A stretch of 64,000 nt of DNA. Origin: Sphingopyxis sp. JAI108. GTDB taxonomy: Bacteria > Pseudomonadota > Alphaproteobacteria > Sphingomonadales > Sphingomonadaceae. The notes under the pieces are model-generated. The model was given only the letters and a program-made list of their open reading frames with translations, had not been told where the DNA came from and searched no databases. A program made the position numbers and the translations under genes. Below, piece after piece: positions 6,637 to 16,006 of this stretch (position 1 is the stretch's first letter; every line of letters begins with the position of its first letter). Where the stretch lies: assembly GCF_013410105.1 (NCBI RefSeq), contig NZ_JACCCJ010000003.1, positions 279,084 to 343,083 of the forward strand, read 5' to 3'.

Positions 6637-8363
6637 CCATCGCCGTTGCACTCGTGCAGGGTGAGCGTCCGATGGACGTCCCGCCCGGCGATATATGCGA
6701 GCTTGCCCGCGTCGGGCCGGCAACCCTCTTTGGAATGGCGGGAACGATCGTTCATATCGTGGGCGCAGGCCGGGCGGTGGTGGTCGGCCATGCCTTTTCC
6801 CGCGATACATTTGCCCCAATCACCGCGCTCGCAGCGGACGCTGTCGAGGAAATCGTCCGGAGCGAAGGCGCTTGGGCAATACGCAACCTCTGGGGCAGCT
6901 TCATTATGGCTTGGGCCGATGCGGACAAGGGCGTGTTCGTCCTGCGCTCGCCTCTGACGGGGCCTGCAATATTCCAGGCGCATTCACAGGTTGGCGGTCA
7001 GGGAGGTGCGAAATGGCACTGCGCCTTCACCGATCTTCCCCTGGCTCGAGCGCTCGGCTTTGCCCTCGGAGCCCCCGAGCCGAGCGTGATCGACGCCTAT
7101 TTGCGATATCCTCTGCTGCGGGCGCCCAGCGCCGGAATCAAAGACGTCACCGAAATCCTGCCCGGCGAGATATCGAGGCTGGATCAGCCCGGTCGCCGGA
7201 CGGCTAGCTGGGTGCCATGGAATTATGTCATCCAGCCTCCGAACCGCGCCGACCCCATGGAACTAGCCGATATCGTCGGCAAATGCGTGCGCGCCTGGAG
7301 CGGATGCTTCGCGCGCATCCAGCTCGAACTCTCCGGCGGGATCGACAGCAGCATAGTCGCCGCCTGCCTTGCCGATCGGGCCGATCCCTGGCGCGCTATC
7401 ACGATGGTCACCGCCGAACCTGACGGAGATGAACGTCCCTATGCCCGGGCCGTCGCCGAGAACGTCGGGGTGCCGCTCGCCGAGCTGATGCTCTCCCCCG
7501 ATCCGGCCGACCCGATTGCCGCCAGCATTACCCCGCGCGTGCGACCGGGCGGTTTCGGATTGATCGGGCCCACCGACGCCGCATTTCTGGCTTCGGCGCG
7601 CGCGTTCGGGGCCGATGCTATATTCTCCGGAACTGCGGGAGACGGCGCATTCGGCTACCAGACATCGGTCGCGCCAGCGCTCGACGCATTTCACTATGAG
7701 GGGCTGCGTTTCGCAATCGGAGCCGCGCGTGACCAGGCGCGGATCATGGACGACAATATCTGGAATGCACTTCGCCTCGGCCTGCGCGGCTACCTTCGCG
7801 GGATACGACTCTGGCCTGTCGACGATCACCTGCTGTCGAGCCGTCACGCTGCTGAACGCCCCTGGCACCCTTGGTTCGACGATGCTGAATATTATCCGCC
7901 CGGCATAAGGCGCTACGCGCTCGGAATATTGCCCATCCAGCCTTTCCTCGACGGCTATGATCGATCGCGGATCATGCCCAAGATCGCGCCGCTGCTCGCG
8001 CAGCCGCTCATCGAATATGGCCTCGGCGTTCCGAGCTGGCAGTGGGGAGAAGGCGGGGTGAACCGGGCGCTCGCGCGCGCGGCATTTCGCGCCGACCTGC
8101 CCGAGATCGTGCTGAACAGACGGAGCAAAGGCCGGATCCTGTCGATGTTCCTGCCGGCGTTCGAGCAAAACCGGCACCGGCTGTCCGGCTATTTGCTAGA
8201 CGGTTGGCTTGCGGGCGCAGGCTTAATCGACGTCGATGCAATAGGCGCAATATTGTCGGGCCGCCAGCGAGCCGACACGCCCGACATGCTGCGCATCCTC
8301 CAGTTCGCGGACATCGAGGGCTGGGCGCGCTCAGTTATAGGAGACGGGCGTCTGGACGATTGA
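6633..8363 (+). CDS. Lasso peptide cyclase (C protein, asparagine-synthetase-like)
   Basis: This 576-residue protein is the ATP-dependent macrolactam synthetase that adenylates the ring-closing acid (predicted Glu8) and joins it to the core N-terminus. The synthetase domain carries the PP-loop ELSGGIDSS (about residues 232-240) and GTAGDGAFGY. The N-terminal amidotransferase-like domain lacks the Cys2 needed to hydrolyse glutamine, as in known cyclases. The GTG start at 6633 overlaps the B stop (GTGA), implying translational coupling. There is no D-type ABC transporter downstream; the next gene converges from the opposite strand. Confidence 0.93.
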   Translation: MTIAVALVQGERPMDVPPGDICELARVGPATLFGMAGTIVHIVGAGRAVVVGHAFSRDTFAPITALAADAVEEIVRSEGAWAIRNLWGSFIMAWADADKGVFVLRSPLTGPAIFQAHSQVGGQGGAKWHCAFTDLPLARALGFALGAPEPSVIDAYLRYPLLRAPSAGIKDVTEILPGEISRLDQPGRRTASWVPWNYVIQPPNRADPMELADIVGKCVRAWSGCFARIQLELSGGIDSSIVAACLADRADPWRAITMVTAEPDGDERPYARAVAENVGVPLAELMLSPDPADPIAASITPRVRPGGFGLIGPTDAAFLASARAFGADAIFSGTAGDGAFGYQTSVAPALDAFHYEGLRFAIGAARDQARIMDDNIWNALRLGLRGYLRGIRLWPVDDHLLSSRHAAERPWHPWFDDAEYYPPGIRRYALGILPIQPFLDGYDRSRIMPKIAPLLAQPLIEYGLGVPSWQWGEGGVNRALARAAFRADLPEIVLNRRSKGRILSMFLPAFEQNRHRLSGYLLDGWLAGAGLIDVDAIGAILSGRQRADTPDMLRILQFADIEGWARSVIGDGRLDD

Positions 8364-8399
8364 CTGCTTCGGCGCATGGGGAATCGGCAGCCAGAGGCC

Positions 8400-8434
8400 G
8401 TGCCGGGCGCGCGCCGGGGAACGACGCCCGGCAC
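8400..8434. terminator. Bidirectional terminator hairpin between converging lasso units
   Basis: GTGCCGGGCG (8400-8409) and CGCCCGGCAC (8425-8434) form a perfect 10-bp stem with a 15-base loop. It fills the 75-base gap between the end of the cyclase gene (+) and the end of the isopeptidase gene (-), so it could stop both transcripts. No T-tract follows. Confidence 0.6.
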
Positions 8435-8438
8435 GAAC

Positions 8439-10418
8439 CTACGGCGCGGGAGCTTGCAAGGATTGCCCCGCGCGAAGACTGCGCCAGCGTATATATTGTG
8501 CCCGCTTGGCCGGGTCGGGATCTTCCTCGCCCTTCAGCCAGAAGCGGTACCAGTCGAGGTTTCGTTCGTAGACAGCCCGCTTGTGGACAGGTTGATATTT
8601 GATGTGAAGTTCGTCCGCGAACGCGAAGAGTTCGGCTGGCTTGCCTGCCAGCCTGAGCTTGGTGTTGAGCTCAACGAGATTGCGAACCTCGGACTCTGGC
8701 GCCTGCATCAGAAGCGGCGTGTCGATTGCTTTCGCGTCTGCAGCAGCCGATAGAATACGCCAGCGCCCCGGGTCGGTGTCCGGATCTCCAGCCTGCCAGA
8801 ACTGCCGAAAGATGCCTACAAACCCGCGATCGGGAAAGGCATTCGACCAGTAATAATGAGCGCCGACCTGTCCCGACGAGATCGTTGCGGCCGCAAAGCG
8901 CTTGGTCTTGCGGACCGCCCAGAGCGCGACGCTCGACCCGAAACTCAAACCGCCGATCCCCACCTTGGAGGCATCGATCTGCTTCTTCGCCGCGAGGTCG
9001 TCGATAGCCTCGCCGATCGCCGACACGGCCAGAGCATAACCGGCTTCCATCGTCTCGCCGTCGAGCGGCTGACGGCCGTTGATGCACAGCACCGCGATCC
9101 CGTGCTCGACGAGCGGCAGCATCGGGATCTCGTCGCCGACGCCACCCTTGAGGAATCCGGCGCAGCGATAATATTGGATGACGAGCGGAAGCGGTCCGGT
9201 CGCCTGCTGAGGGCGCAGGAATATGCCGTCATGCCCGTTCGGCCAGCGCATCGGGATGGCCACAGCCCGGATCCGCGTCCGAAGGTTGGCGTTGGGATCG
9301 AAAATCACCTTGCGACTGCCGTTGGACATGGCGATCCGGACAAGGCGCGGGGGCGTGATAGCGCTCGCCTCGACACAGACAAGAGCTTCATTCGCGACCG
9401 CGCATCGTGGCTGCCAGATCGGCGTTCGTTCGGCGCCTTCGGTCGCGGTAAGGAAGCGGGCGGTTCGATCGCCGATGCGCCACAGCCATATTTTCTCGCG
9501 CGACCCGGCATCTCGTTCGAAAAGGATGAGCATGTCGTGGCCCGGTCGCGCCGCGACGGCGGCGAGCCTTGGCGACGTACAGGGTTGGGCGCTGCACGCG
9601 ATGAGCCGGCCATCGGCCAGCGTCACTTTCACAAGCTGCGCAGCGCCGCTTGCATCAATCTCTGCCTTGCCGCCGTCCGGAAGCCGGATCGTCCGATCCT
9701 GACCCGAAGCTGTTCGGAATTTCGCCGCTCTGTCCGATTCTTCGGGACCGAGCTCGACGACCGTCTCCTTTTTCGGGGCGTCCCACAGGATGCGCGCGCG
9801 GTCGAACCAGTTGCGATTCCACCGCTGCGATATGCGCCGTCCGTCCTCGATCTTTCCGCCCGCAACCGCTTGGCCAAGGTCGACGCTGTCATCGACGAGC
9901 ACCCCGTCCTCATAGGCGCTCTTCTCGGCCGCCAGCACCTCGGCGCGGGTCGCCCCTGTCGTGTAGCGGAGCGATTGCCCGTCAGGGGACAGCTCGAAGC
10001 CAGTGATATCCGCAGAATCGACAACCTCGCGCGCCATTCCGGTTCCCTCGCGCCAGTGCCAGATCGCTACCACGCCATCGACCAACGCGAGAAAGCGAAA
10101 CCCCTTGGAATCGGGATCCCAAACCGGCACCTGTTCGGCGACCGATCCAGCGCCGTCGTGCCGCACCGTGCCGGCGGTCCCGGCATGGATGGCGGCTCCG
10201 CCTTCGACCTTGGCCACATACCAGTCGAGTCGGGTGTCGTTGGCGCTGACCGATGGACGCGTTACCCGAAAGACCACGCGGCTAGCATCGGGAGACAGGC
10301 TCGGACCCATGATGTCGGCCGCTTCGGTCAGGTCGCGGGCGGTAATGGGGGTGCGGGTGGGAGCCCGCGCCTCCACCGCCGGCACCACCGAGACGATCAA
10401 TGATGCGGCGATCACCAC
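8439..10418 (-). CDS. Lasso peptide isopeptidase (AtxE2-type S9 serine hydrolase)
   Basis: This 659-residue protein has a signal peptide (cleavage likely after VEARA, about residue 19), a beta-propeller-like N-terminal domain with LSPDASRVVF and LSPDGQSLRY repeats, and a C-terminal alpha/beta hydrolase. The nucleophile is Ser492 in GGLSFGSS. Glu575 and His605 lie at almost the same spacing as the Ser-Glu-His triad I recall for AtxE2. Such enzymes reopen the macrolactam bond of imported lasso peptide in the periplasm. It starts with GTG at 10418 (or GTG 10415) overlapping the TonB receptor stop, so it is the last gene of that operon. It converges on the lasso synthesis genes. Confidence 0.92.
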   Translation of the reverse strand: MVIAASLIVSVVPAVEARAPTRTPITARDLTEAADIMGPSLSPDASRVVFRVTRPSVSANDTRLDWYVAKVEGGAAIHAGTAGTVRHDGAGSVAEQVPVWDPDSKGFRFLALVDGVVAIWHWREGTGMAREVVDSADITGFELSPDGQSLRYTTGATRAEVLAAEKSAYEDGVLVDDSVDLGQAVAGGKIEDGRRISQRWNRNWFDRARILWDAPKKETVVELGPEESDRAAKFRTASGQDRTIRLPDGGKAEIDASGAAQLVKVTLADGRLIACSAQPCTSPRLAAVAARPGHDMLILFERDAGSREKIWLWRIGDRTARFLTATEGAERTPIWQPRCAVANEALVCVEASAITPPRLVRIAMSNGSRKVIFDPNANLRTRIRAVAIPMRWPNGHDGIFLRPQQATGPLPLVIQYYRCAGFLKGGVGDEIPMLPLVEHGIAVLCINGRQPLDGETMEAGYALAVSAIGEAIDDLAAKKQIDASKVGIGGLSFGSSVALWAVRKTKRFAAATISSGQVGAHYYWSNAFPDRGFVGIFRQFWQAGDPDTDPGRWRILSAAADAKAIDTPLLMQAPESEVRNLVELNTKLRLAGKPAELFAFADELHIKYQPVHKRAVYERNLDWYRFWLKGEEDPDPAKRAQYIRWRSLRAGQSLQAPAP

Positions 10419-13357
10419 CCGATGATCGCCTGCAGGGCAAGGCTCCGCCCGATCGCACTTGCTTGCTCGGGGTCGTAGCCGATCGTGACGCCGGTCGATC
10501 GGAACTGCGCATAGGGCGGATCCGTGTCGAAGAGATTGTTCACGCTGAATGCCAGGCGGAACGAGCGGGCCCTGTTTGCCTTTTGCGCTTCGCCGATGCG
10601 AAGGCCCAGCTGCAGGTCGACCGTCGTCCAGCTTTTCACGCGCTCGGCGGGCGTAACCGTGAGATTGCGATAGCTTGCGACATGATTGACCGCGATGCCG
10701 CCGTCGAAGGCACCAAGAACCACGCCCGCACGGCCGCGCAACCGCAGCTTGACCGGAGCGCCGAGGGTGCCCGCGACATTGTTGCGCGGCGCGCTATCTG
10801 TGATCCGATTATCGATCGTGAACAGCCGCGTCCCGCCGAGCGAAAGATTGATGCTGCCATCGACGAGGGGCTTCACATAGCCGAGGTCGAAGTCGAGACC
10901 CTGGACCGTCGAACGCGACAGGTTGCGTGTCCGGCCATCGACGATCGCGCTGACCTCGCCCGGCAGGATCCCGATCGCATTGAAGAAGTTGGGATCGGCG
11001 AAGTAGGCGGCGACTTCCGCCAGATCGGGTGTGTCGTCGATCATACCGCCATAAATATCGCGGCGGACGAGAAACTGCTGGAGAAAGCTGGTCGCCGAGG
11101 CGATGCGATCGCGATAGCGGATATCGAAATAGGTTAGGCTGAGCTTCGCACCGGGGAGGAAGCGCGGTTCGAAATCGATGCCCGCGGTCCAACTCGTCGC
11201 CTTTTCGGGGCCGAGATCGGGACGATAACCCGACAGCAGCAGGACCGCCGTCTGGCCAGTCGGCGAGGTAGGATCGTTGAGATAGAAAGTTTGATAGAAG
11301 GCATTCGCCGTGCCGACGAGTTCGTCGAAGAAGGGCGCCCGGAACGAGCGACCGTAGGAGGCGCGGAGCGCGAGACCCGGCAACGGCTCCCATCGCGCGC
11401 CGAGCTTGGGGTTGGCGGTGTCGCCGACGTCCGAATAATGCTCATATCGGCCCGCTGCGGAAAAGGTCAGCGATCCCGGAAAACTCTCTCCTGCGTCGAA
11501 GACCGGAATAGCCAGCTCGCCATAGATTGCCTTCACGATCCTCTTGTCGGGCAGCCCGTCGATGCCGAAGCTGAGCGGCCCGTCGGTGACGAGGTCGAAG
11601 CTTTGCAGATAGTCGAGACTGTCGCGGCGATATTCTGCACCGATCGCGAGCTTCACGGCCCCCGCGGGCAGGGTGAAGAGTGATCCGTCGGCGCGCAGCG
11701 CCGCGGTCCAATTCTCGTAGCGTGTGCGGACCGAGATGCTACCGCGCAGACTGTCGATGAGCGCCGGGTCGTTGACTGCACCGTCGCCGAAGAGATTGAT
11801 CGCCTGCGCCGGGTCGCTCGCGGCAATGGCGCGGGCCAGACGGAGGAGGTGGACGATATTGACCCCGTCATAACCCTCGCGTTGGCGCCCATAGCCGCCC
11901 GAGAGCTCGATATTCCAGCTGCCGATGTCGGCGCGTGCGCCGAAGCTCGTGTTGAGCGCCTTGACGGTTCCGCGCACGCCCTCGGGTCCGAAGTTGGCGG
12001 TTGGATCATAATAGACGATGATCTCTTCGCCGGTTCCGATGGGGTCGACATAATAGGGATTGTCGGGACCCACGACCTGCGGAGAGGCGCCGATCACCCG
12101 CCGCCGCGCCTCGAAGTGGCGCTCCGCATAGAGGCCGCGCGCAAACAGGGAGATATGATCGCCGAGCGCCTGCTCGCCGCTCGCATAGAGGCTGAAACTC
12201 TCCTGCCGCGGCAGGATATCGACATTGCGCCGCGCGTCGCTCCGCCGGAAGTCGCTGCTCGAAATGAGCTGAGAAGGGGTGAGCGCGGTGCCATCCTGCC
12301 CCCGCGGAATAAGGAAGCGCTGGCCATTCGCGGCGACGATCGTGCCCGGGCTGGCGAGATTGGACCGAAGGTCGGGTCCGCCGAAAGGGCGCAGATCCTC
12401 GGTCGCAAACGCGCGTTCCTCCGAGCCAAGGCTCCCGCGGCGATAATATTCGCCCGCTACAACGATATGCCCTGTCGCCCAACCGGTACCGACGATCTGG
12501 CCAAGCTGATATTCGCTATAGTCGCCATCCGCGGAGCTCACCCGCAGGCGTGTCTCGGCACCCTCGAAGCGGTTGCGGAAACGGACATTGACCACTCCGG
12601 CGACCGCGTCCGAGCCGTAAATGGCGGACGCGCCGTCAGTCAGGATCTCCAGCCTTTCGACTGCGAGCGAGGGCAGGGTCGAAATGTCTGCGAACGCGCC
12701 GGAGGCGCCGCCGAGCGCGGGGCGGGTACCGTCGAGCAGGGTCAGCGTCGATCCGGTGCCGAGGCCGCGCAGGTTGATGCCGGTCCCGTAGCCGATATTG
12801 CTCGCAGCGTTGCCACGCGCCGAGGTTCCGACATTGGCCTCGGCTGGGCCGCCCGAGAAATTCTGCGGAATTGTCTGGATGAAGTCGGCGAGGGTCGCCC
12901 GGCCGCTGCGATCGAGCGTGTCGCGATCGATCGCTAACAGCGGAGAGCCCGCTGGCCCGCGCCCGCGAATGCGCGAGCCAGTGACGATGATAGCCTCCTC
13001 GCGATGGGTGTCAGTCGAGCCGGGCTCCGCTGCATCGCCGTTTCCCGAGCGGATCACGAGCGCGCCATCGACGATCTCGGCGAAAAGGCCGGTGCCGGAA
13101 AGGAGGCGCGACAGGGCAGCATCCGGCGTGAGGCGGCCTGTCACGCGGCCGCTGCGCTTGCCGGCGGTGAGCGTGCCGGAGGCTATCACCTCGCGGCCGG
13201 AGACCTGTGAATAGCGTTGCAGCGCAGTGGCCAGATCCTGCGGCGCGATATTGTACGTCTGCTGCGCGGCCCGCGTCTGCGCCTGCGCGCTCGGCACCTG
13301 AATCGCGATGGCGGCGGTGCTCGATGCGAGCATCGCAGCGAAAAGCTTGGCTTTCAT
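10412..13357 (-). CDS. TonB-dependent transducer/receptor with STN domain, probable lasso peptide importer
   Basis: This 981-residue outer-membrane protein has a signal peptide (cleavage after SAQAQ), an STN/secretin N-terminal signalling domain (about residues 34-90, TYNIAPQDLATALQRY), a plug with VTGSRIRGRG and NLRGLG, and a 22-strand-type barrel ending in Trp. The STN domain means it can signal through FecR to an ECF sigma factor, both encoded just upstream. In isopeptidase-type lasso loci the equivalent receptor is thought to import the lasso peptide. The ATG at 13357 follows a GGGGAGGA ribosome binding site; an open extension upstream overlaps fecR and is discarded. Confidence 0.9.
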   Translation of the reverse strand: MKAKLFAAMLASSTAAIAIQVPSAQAQTRAAQQTYNIAPQDLATALQRYSQVSGREVIASGTLTAGKRSGRVTGRLTPDAALSRLLSGTGLFAEIVDGALVIRSGNGDAAEPGSTDTHREEAIIVTGSRIRGRGPAGSPLLAIDRDTLDRSGRATLADFIQTIPQNFSGGPAEANVGTSARGNAASNIGYGTGINLRGLGTGSTLTLLDGTRPALGGASGAFADISTLPSLAVERLEILTDGASAIYGSDAVAGVVNVRFRNRFEGAETRLRVSSADGDYSEYQLGQIVGTGWATGHIVVAGEYYRRGSLGSEERAFATEDLRPFGGPDLRSNLASPGTIVAANGQRFLIPRGQDGTALTPSQLISSSDFRRSDARRNVDILPRQESFSLYASGEQALGDHISLFARGLYAERHFEARRRVIGASPQVVGPDNPYYVDPIGTGEEIIVYYDPTANFGPEGVRGTVKALNTSFGARADIGSWNIELSGGYGRQREGYDGVNIVHLLRLARAIAASDPAQAINLFGDGAVNDPALIDSLRGSISVRTRYENWTAALRADGSLFTLPAGAVKLAIGAEYRRDSLDYLQSFDLVTDGPLSFGIDGLPDKRIVKAIYGELAIPVFDAGESFPGSLTFSAAGRYEHYSDVGDTANPKLGARWEPLPGLALRASYGRSFRAPFFDELVGTANAFYQTFYLNDPTSPTGQTAVLLLSGYRPDLGPEKATSWTAGIDFEPRFLPGAKLSLTYFDIRYRDRIASATSFLQQFLVRRDIYGGMIDDTPDLAEVAAYFADPNFFNAIGILPGEVSAIVDGRTRNLSRSTVQGLDFDLGYVKPLVDGSINLSLGGTRLFTIDNRITDSAPRNNVAGTLGAPVKLRLRGRAGVVLGAFDGGIAVNHVASYRNLTVTPAERVKSWTTVDLQLGLRIGEAQKANRARSFRLAFSVNNLFDTDPPYAQFRSTGVTIGYDPEQASAIGRSLALQAIIGW

Positions 13358-13408
13358 TCTTCCTCCCCAAAGGCGGCCTCCGATGGCCGTCCGGGGATGC
13401 AAAACACC

Positions 13409-13427
13409 GGGGGACGATATTCCCCCC
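13409..13427 (-). terminator. Hairpin between FecR-like and TonB receptor genes
   Basis: On the minus strand a GGGGG run (complement of 13422-13427) can pair with CCCCC (complement of 13409-13413) around an eight-base AT-rich loop, followed by GGTGTTTT. It lies in the 82-base gap between the two genes. It may attenuate or stabilise the receptor transcript. Confidence 0.35.
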
Positions 13428-13439
13428 TGCGTGCAGGAA

Positions 13440-14348
13440 TTATTTTTTGCCGAGGATGATTTCGGTGCCGCGATCGTCGACGGCGAGGTCGAGCGCCGCG
13501 GCGAGCTTGCGGGCGAGGCTTTCGCTGTCCGCGACGTCGAAGCGGCCGGCGACGGGCAATTGGGCGAGGGCAGGATCGGCGAGACGGATCGGTTTGCCGG
13601 CCAACTTGTTCGCGGCGTCGAGAATCGCACCGAGCGGCAGATTGTCGGCCGCGAGCATCGTCGTTCCGACCGGGCTCGTCATCTCGGGCAGCAGGCGCGG
13701 TCCGCTGTCGGGGACTTCAGCTCGCTCGCCGGGCGCAAGGCGGATCGCCTTGGCGGAACCGCCGAGCCGGACTTCGACCGACCCGGTGATCAGCCTGACC
13801 TGCGGCGTTGCCGACCGGACGTCGACCTCGAAAACGGTCCCGATCGCCCGTGTCTCTGATCGCCCCGCGACCACGATGAACGGCCGCGCGGCATCGTGCG
13901 CGACATCGAAGCGCGCGCGGCCGCCGTGCAGCCGGACGCGGCGCTCGGTCTCGCTGAACTGCGGCTCGGCCCAGGCGCCGTCCATCAAAGTGACCGTCGT
14001 GCCGTCGGCGAGACGAAGCTGGCTCGGCAGCATCGGCCCGGCGGCAATCTGCTCGACATCTCTGCCATTCTTGAAATGCCAGGCAAAGCCGAGAGCGATG
14101 CCGGCTGCCGCGATCGTAGCGACGGCCCAGCGGAGCCTTCCCGGCGCGCTAGCATTCTCGCGAGCCCTGGCGCCGATCCGCTGGCGCGACATGCTGGCAC
14201 CGAGCATATAATGCTCCTCCGCCATAACATAGGCTTCGGCATGTCCCGGCCGCGCATGCCACGCATCGAAGGCCGCACGGTCCTTGTCGGTCGGTGTACC
14301 GTGCATCTTCGCGGCCCAGTCGGCCGCCTCGCTGTCCCCGCGCCTCAC
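13440..14348 (-). CDS. FecR-family anti-sigma/sigma regulator
   Basis: This 302-residue protein fits FecR: an N-terminal cytoplasmic segment with DWAAKMHG and FDAWHARPGHAEAY, one membrane helix (about residues 74-90, WAVATIAAAGIALGFAW), and a periplasmic FecR domain (LADGTTVTLMDGA, RPFIVVAGRSETRAIGTVFEV, GSVEVRL). It should relay occupancy of the TonB receptor to the ECF sigma factor. The GTG start at 14348 overlaps the sigma gene stop (GTGA), giving 1:1 coupled translation. The C-terminal ~70 residues are an STN-like segment (LPLGAILDAANKL), often seen in sphingomonad FecR proteins. Confidence 0.9.
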   Translation of the reverse strand: MRRGDSEAADWAAKMHGTPTDKDRAAFDAWHARPGHAEAYVMAEEHYMLGASMSRQRIGARARENASAPGRLRWAVATIAAAGIALGFAWHFKNGRDVEQIAAGPMLPSQLRLADGTTVTLMDGAWAEPQFSETERRVRLHGGRARFDVAHDAARPFIVVAGRSETRAIGTVFEVDVRSATPQVRLITGSVEVRLGGSAKAIRLAPGERAEVPDSGPRLLPEMTSPVGTTMLAADNLPLGAILDAANKLAGKPIRLADPALAQLPVAGRFDVADSESLARKLAAALDLAVDDRGTEIILGKK

Positions 14349-14926
14349 GGCTGGGTGTCTCGTGCCTTGCGGATCGCTTTCAGGGCCTTGGCGATATGTC
14401 TTTCCACGCGTTTCAGACTCATGCCCTTGATTCGGGAAATCTCGGAGTAGCTGAGATCATCGAGCCTGTGCATCAGGAAAACATCCCTTGTGGCGGCATC
14501 GAGCGCAGCGATCGCGTCCTCCGCTCGGCGCAGCAGGTCGCGCTGCTCAAGAACCGCGTGTGGATCGGGTCCCGGGTGCTGCTGATCCTCGAAACTGTGA
14601 TGGGATTGGACTTGGCTGCGCACACCCGAGCGCGAACGGTTCTTGAGGATGCTGCGCGCGGCGGTCGCAAGATAGGCTGCGGGCGCCTCGAGAAAGCCCG
14701 CGCCATAGCCCTTGGCCGACATCAGCCTCCGAAAGGTCTCCTGGACGAGATCGGGCACGTCCTGTGGCGGCACATTGCGCCGGAAGATGCCTGCGACCCG
14801 GGCGTGATGTGAAGCATAGAGATCTTCCATTCGCGCTTCGTGGCCGTGGCCGGCCCAATCGTCGGGGGGAAGGGGAGTGCCTGACGGCAGGCCGCGGCCT
14901 GCCGAAGGGGCGTCGTCAAAGTCCAT
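14345..14926 (-). CDS. FecI-like ECF sigma factor
   Basis: This is a 193-residue extracytoplasmic-function sigma factor. Region 2 is seen in VPDLVQETFRRLMSAKGY and region 4 in LSYSEISRIKGMSLKRVERHIAKALKAI. It heads the operon sigma - FecR - TonB receptor - isopeptidase and probably activates it when the receptor binds its ligand. The ATG at 14926 is preferred because the open frame further upstream (to 15127) is cysteine/arginine-rich and not sigma-like; the Met at about residue 31 (MEDLYASHH) is an alternative. The 178 bases to the next gene upstream should contain the promoter. Confidence 0.9.
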   Translation of the reverse strand: MDFDDAPSAGRGLPSGTPLPPDDWAGHGHEARMEDLYASHHARVAGIFRRNVPPQDVPDLVQETFRRLMSAKGYGAGFLEAPAAYLATAARSILKNRSRSGVRSQVQSHHSFEDQQHPGPDPHAVLEQRDLLRRAEDAIAALDAATRDVFLMHRLDDLSYSEISRIKGMSLKRVERHIAKALKAIRKARDTQP

Positions 14927-15304
14927 TCCATTTCGCCTACCGGTCGAGCCGGAAAGCGAGTCTGCCGGAATGGTAAGAACATATTCGGAAATATGCGCCG
15001 CCGCCTTTAGCCCGAGGGCCTGGACATACGCGTCGGCCACCCGGCAGCGGATGGGATATTCACAAGGCTTTCCGACAAGGCTTCTTACGACCCGGCACCG
15101 TGCGCCTTCTTGCCCGATGCAGAGCAAGCATAGCCCGCCGTAGCGTCAGGGCAAGCCTGTGTTGTGCAAGTTCGTCCATTGTGAATCGATCTCCCCGCCG
15201 GACGGCGACAACTGGCCGATTGGGCCGCTGCGAGACGACGGCGAAATCGACGCAACCCAGGTTAACTTGCTGCAACTGCGGCGAGACGGGTCGGTTTCTG
15301 CAGC

Positions 15305-15991
15305 ATGCTACCGCCAACCGACGACAGTTCCCACTCGCTCGCGCAACGCTTTCAGGCCTTCATCCGTGCAGCTGACTTCCCGTGCGTCGGGGCGAAGTCC
15401 GCACTGGCGCGGCAGCAGATCCGTTTCGTCGTCGCCCGCGACATGCGCTCGGCTTGGGACGATCTGCGCATCTACCCCAATCTTCTCGATCTCGCCTGGA
15501 GCTACGCGCGGTCGCCAAGCCTCTTCCATTCGCTCGTTGTGATATTCGAGGAGGATGGCGGGCTCGACGAGGAAGCGTTCGAGACATGCCTTTGGGAGCG
15601 GCTTGAATCGCTGAGCCGCAAAGACGACTGGGCTGGCCAGCCCCCCGATCCGCGCGTCAGCCACAGTCCCGAGGATCCGCATTTCTCGCTGAGCTTCGGC
15701 GGCGAGGCCTTTTTCGTCGTTGGCCTTCATCCGCGCGCGAGCCGTCCCGCGCGGCGGTTCGAGCGACCGGCGCTGGTATTCAATCTTCACGACCAGTTCG
15801 AAAAGCTGCGCGAGACCAACGTCTACGAGACGATGCGCGGCAAGATCATAGCGCGCGATGTCGCCCTGGCGGGCAGCGCGAACCCGATGCTCGCGCGTCA
15901 CGGCGATGTGTCGGAGGCCCGGCAATATTCGGGGCGGGCCGTCGGACCCGATTGGCGTTGTCCCTTCTCGGGGCGCAGCCCGGCACCCTGA
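15305..15991 (+). CDS. YqcI/YcgG (GntA-like) haem-dependent N-hydroxylase candidate
   Basis: This 228-residue protein matches the YqcI/YcgG family. Visible family signatures are FPCVGAKSAL near the N-terminus, PHFSLSFGGEAFFVVGLHP, SRPARRFERPALVFNLHDQF, and the C-terminal RQYSGRAVGPDWRCPF. Members related to GntA are haem enzymes that N-hydroxylate guanidino or amino groups. The substrate here is unknown. It diverges from the ECF sigma gene and converges on the cyanophycin operon with 15 bases between stops, so it is not part of either operon. The ATG at 15305 has no strong ribosome binding site. Confidence 0.8.
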   Translation: MLPPTDDSSHSLAQRFQAFIRAADFPCVGAKSALARQQIRFVVARDMRSAWDDLRIYPNLLDLAWSYARSPSLFHSLVVIFEEDGGLDEEAFETCLWERLESLSRKDDWAGQPPDPRVSHSPEDPHFSLSFGGEAFFVVGLHPRASRPARRFERPALVFNLHDQFEKLRETNVYETMRGKIIARDVALAGSANPMLARHGDVSEARQYSGRAVGPDWRCPFSGRSPAP

Positions 15992-16006
15992 GCACTTCGG
16001 CGCAGC

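Noticed and set aside
8856..10403. 515-residue open frame antisense to the isopeptidase gene
   Set aside because: GC-rich coding sequence produces long stop-free antisense frames; no motif or ribosome binding site supports it.
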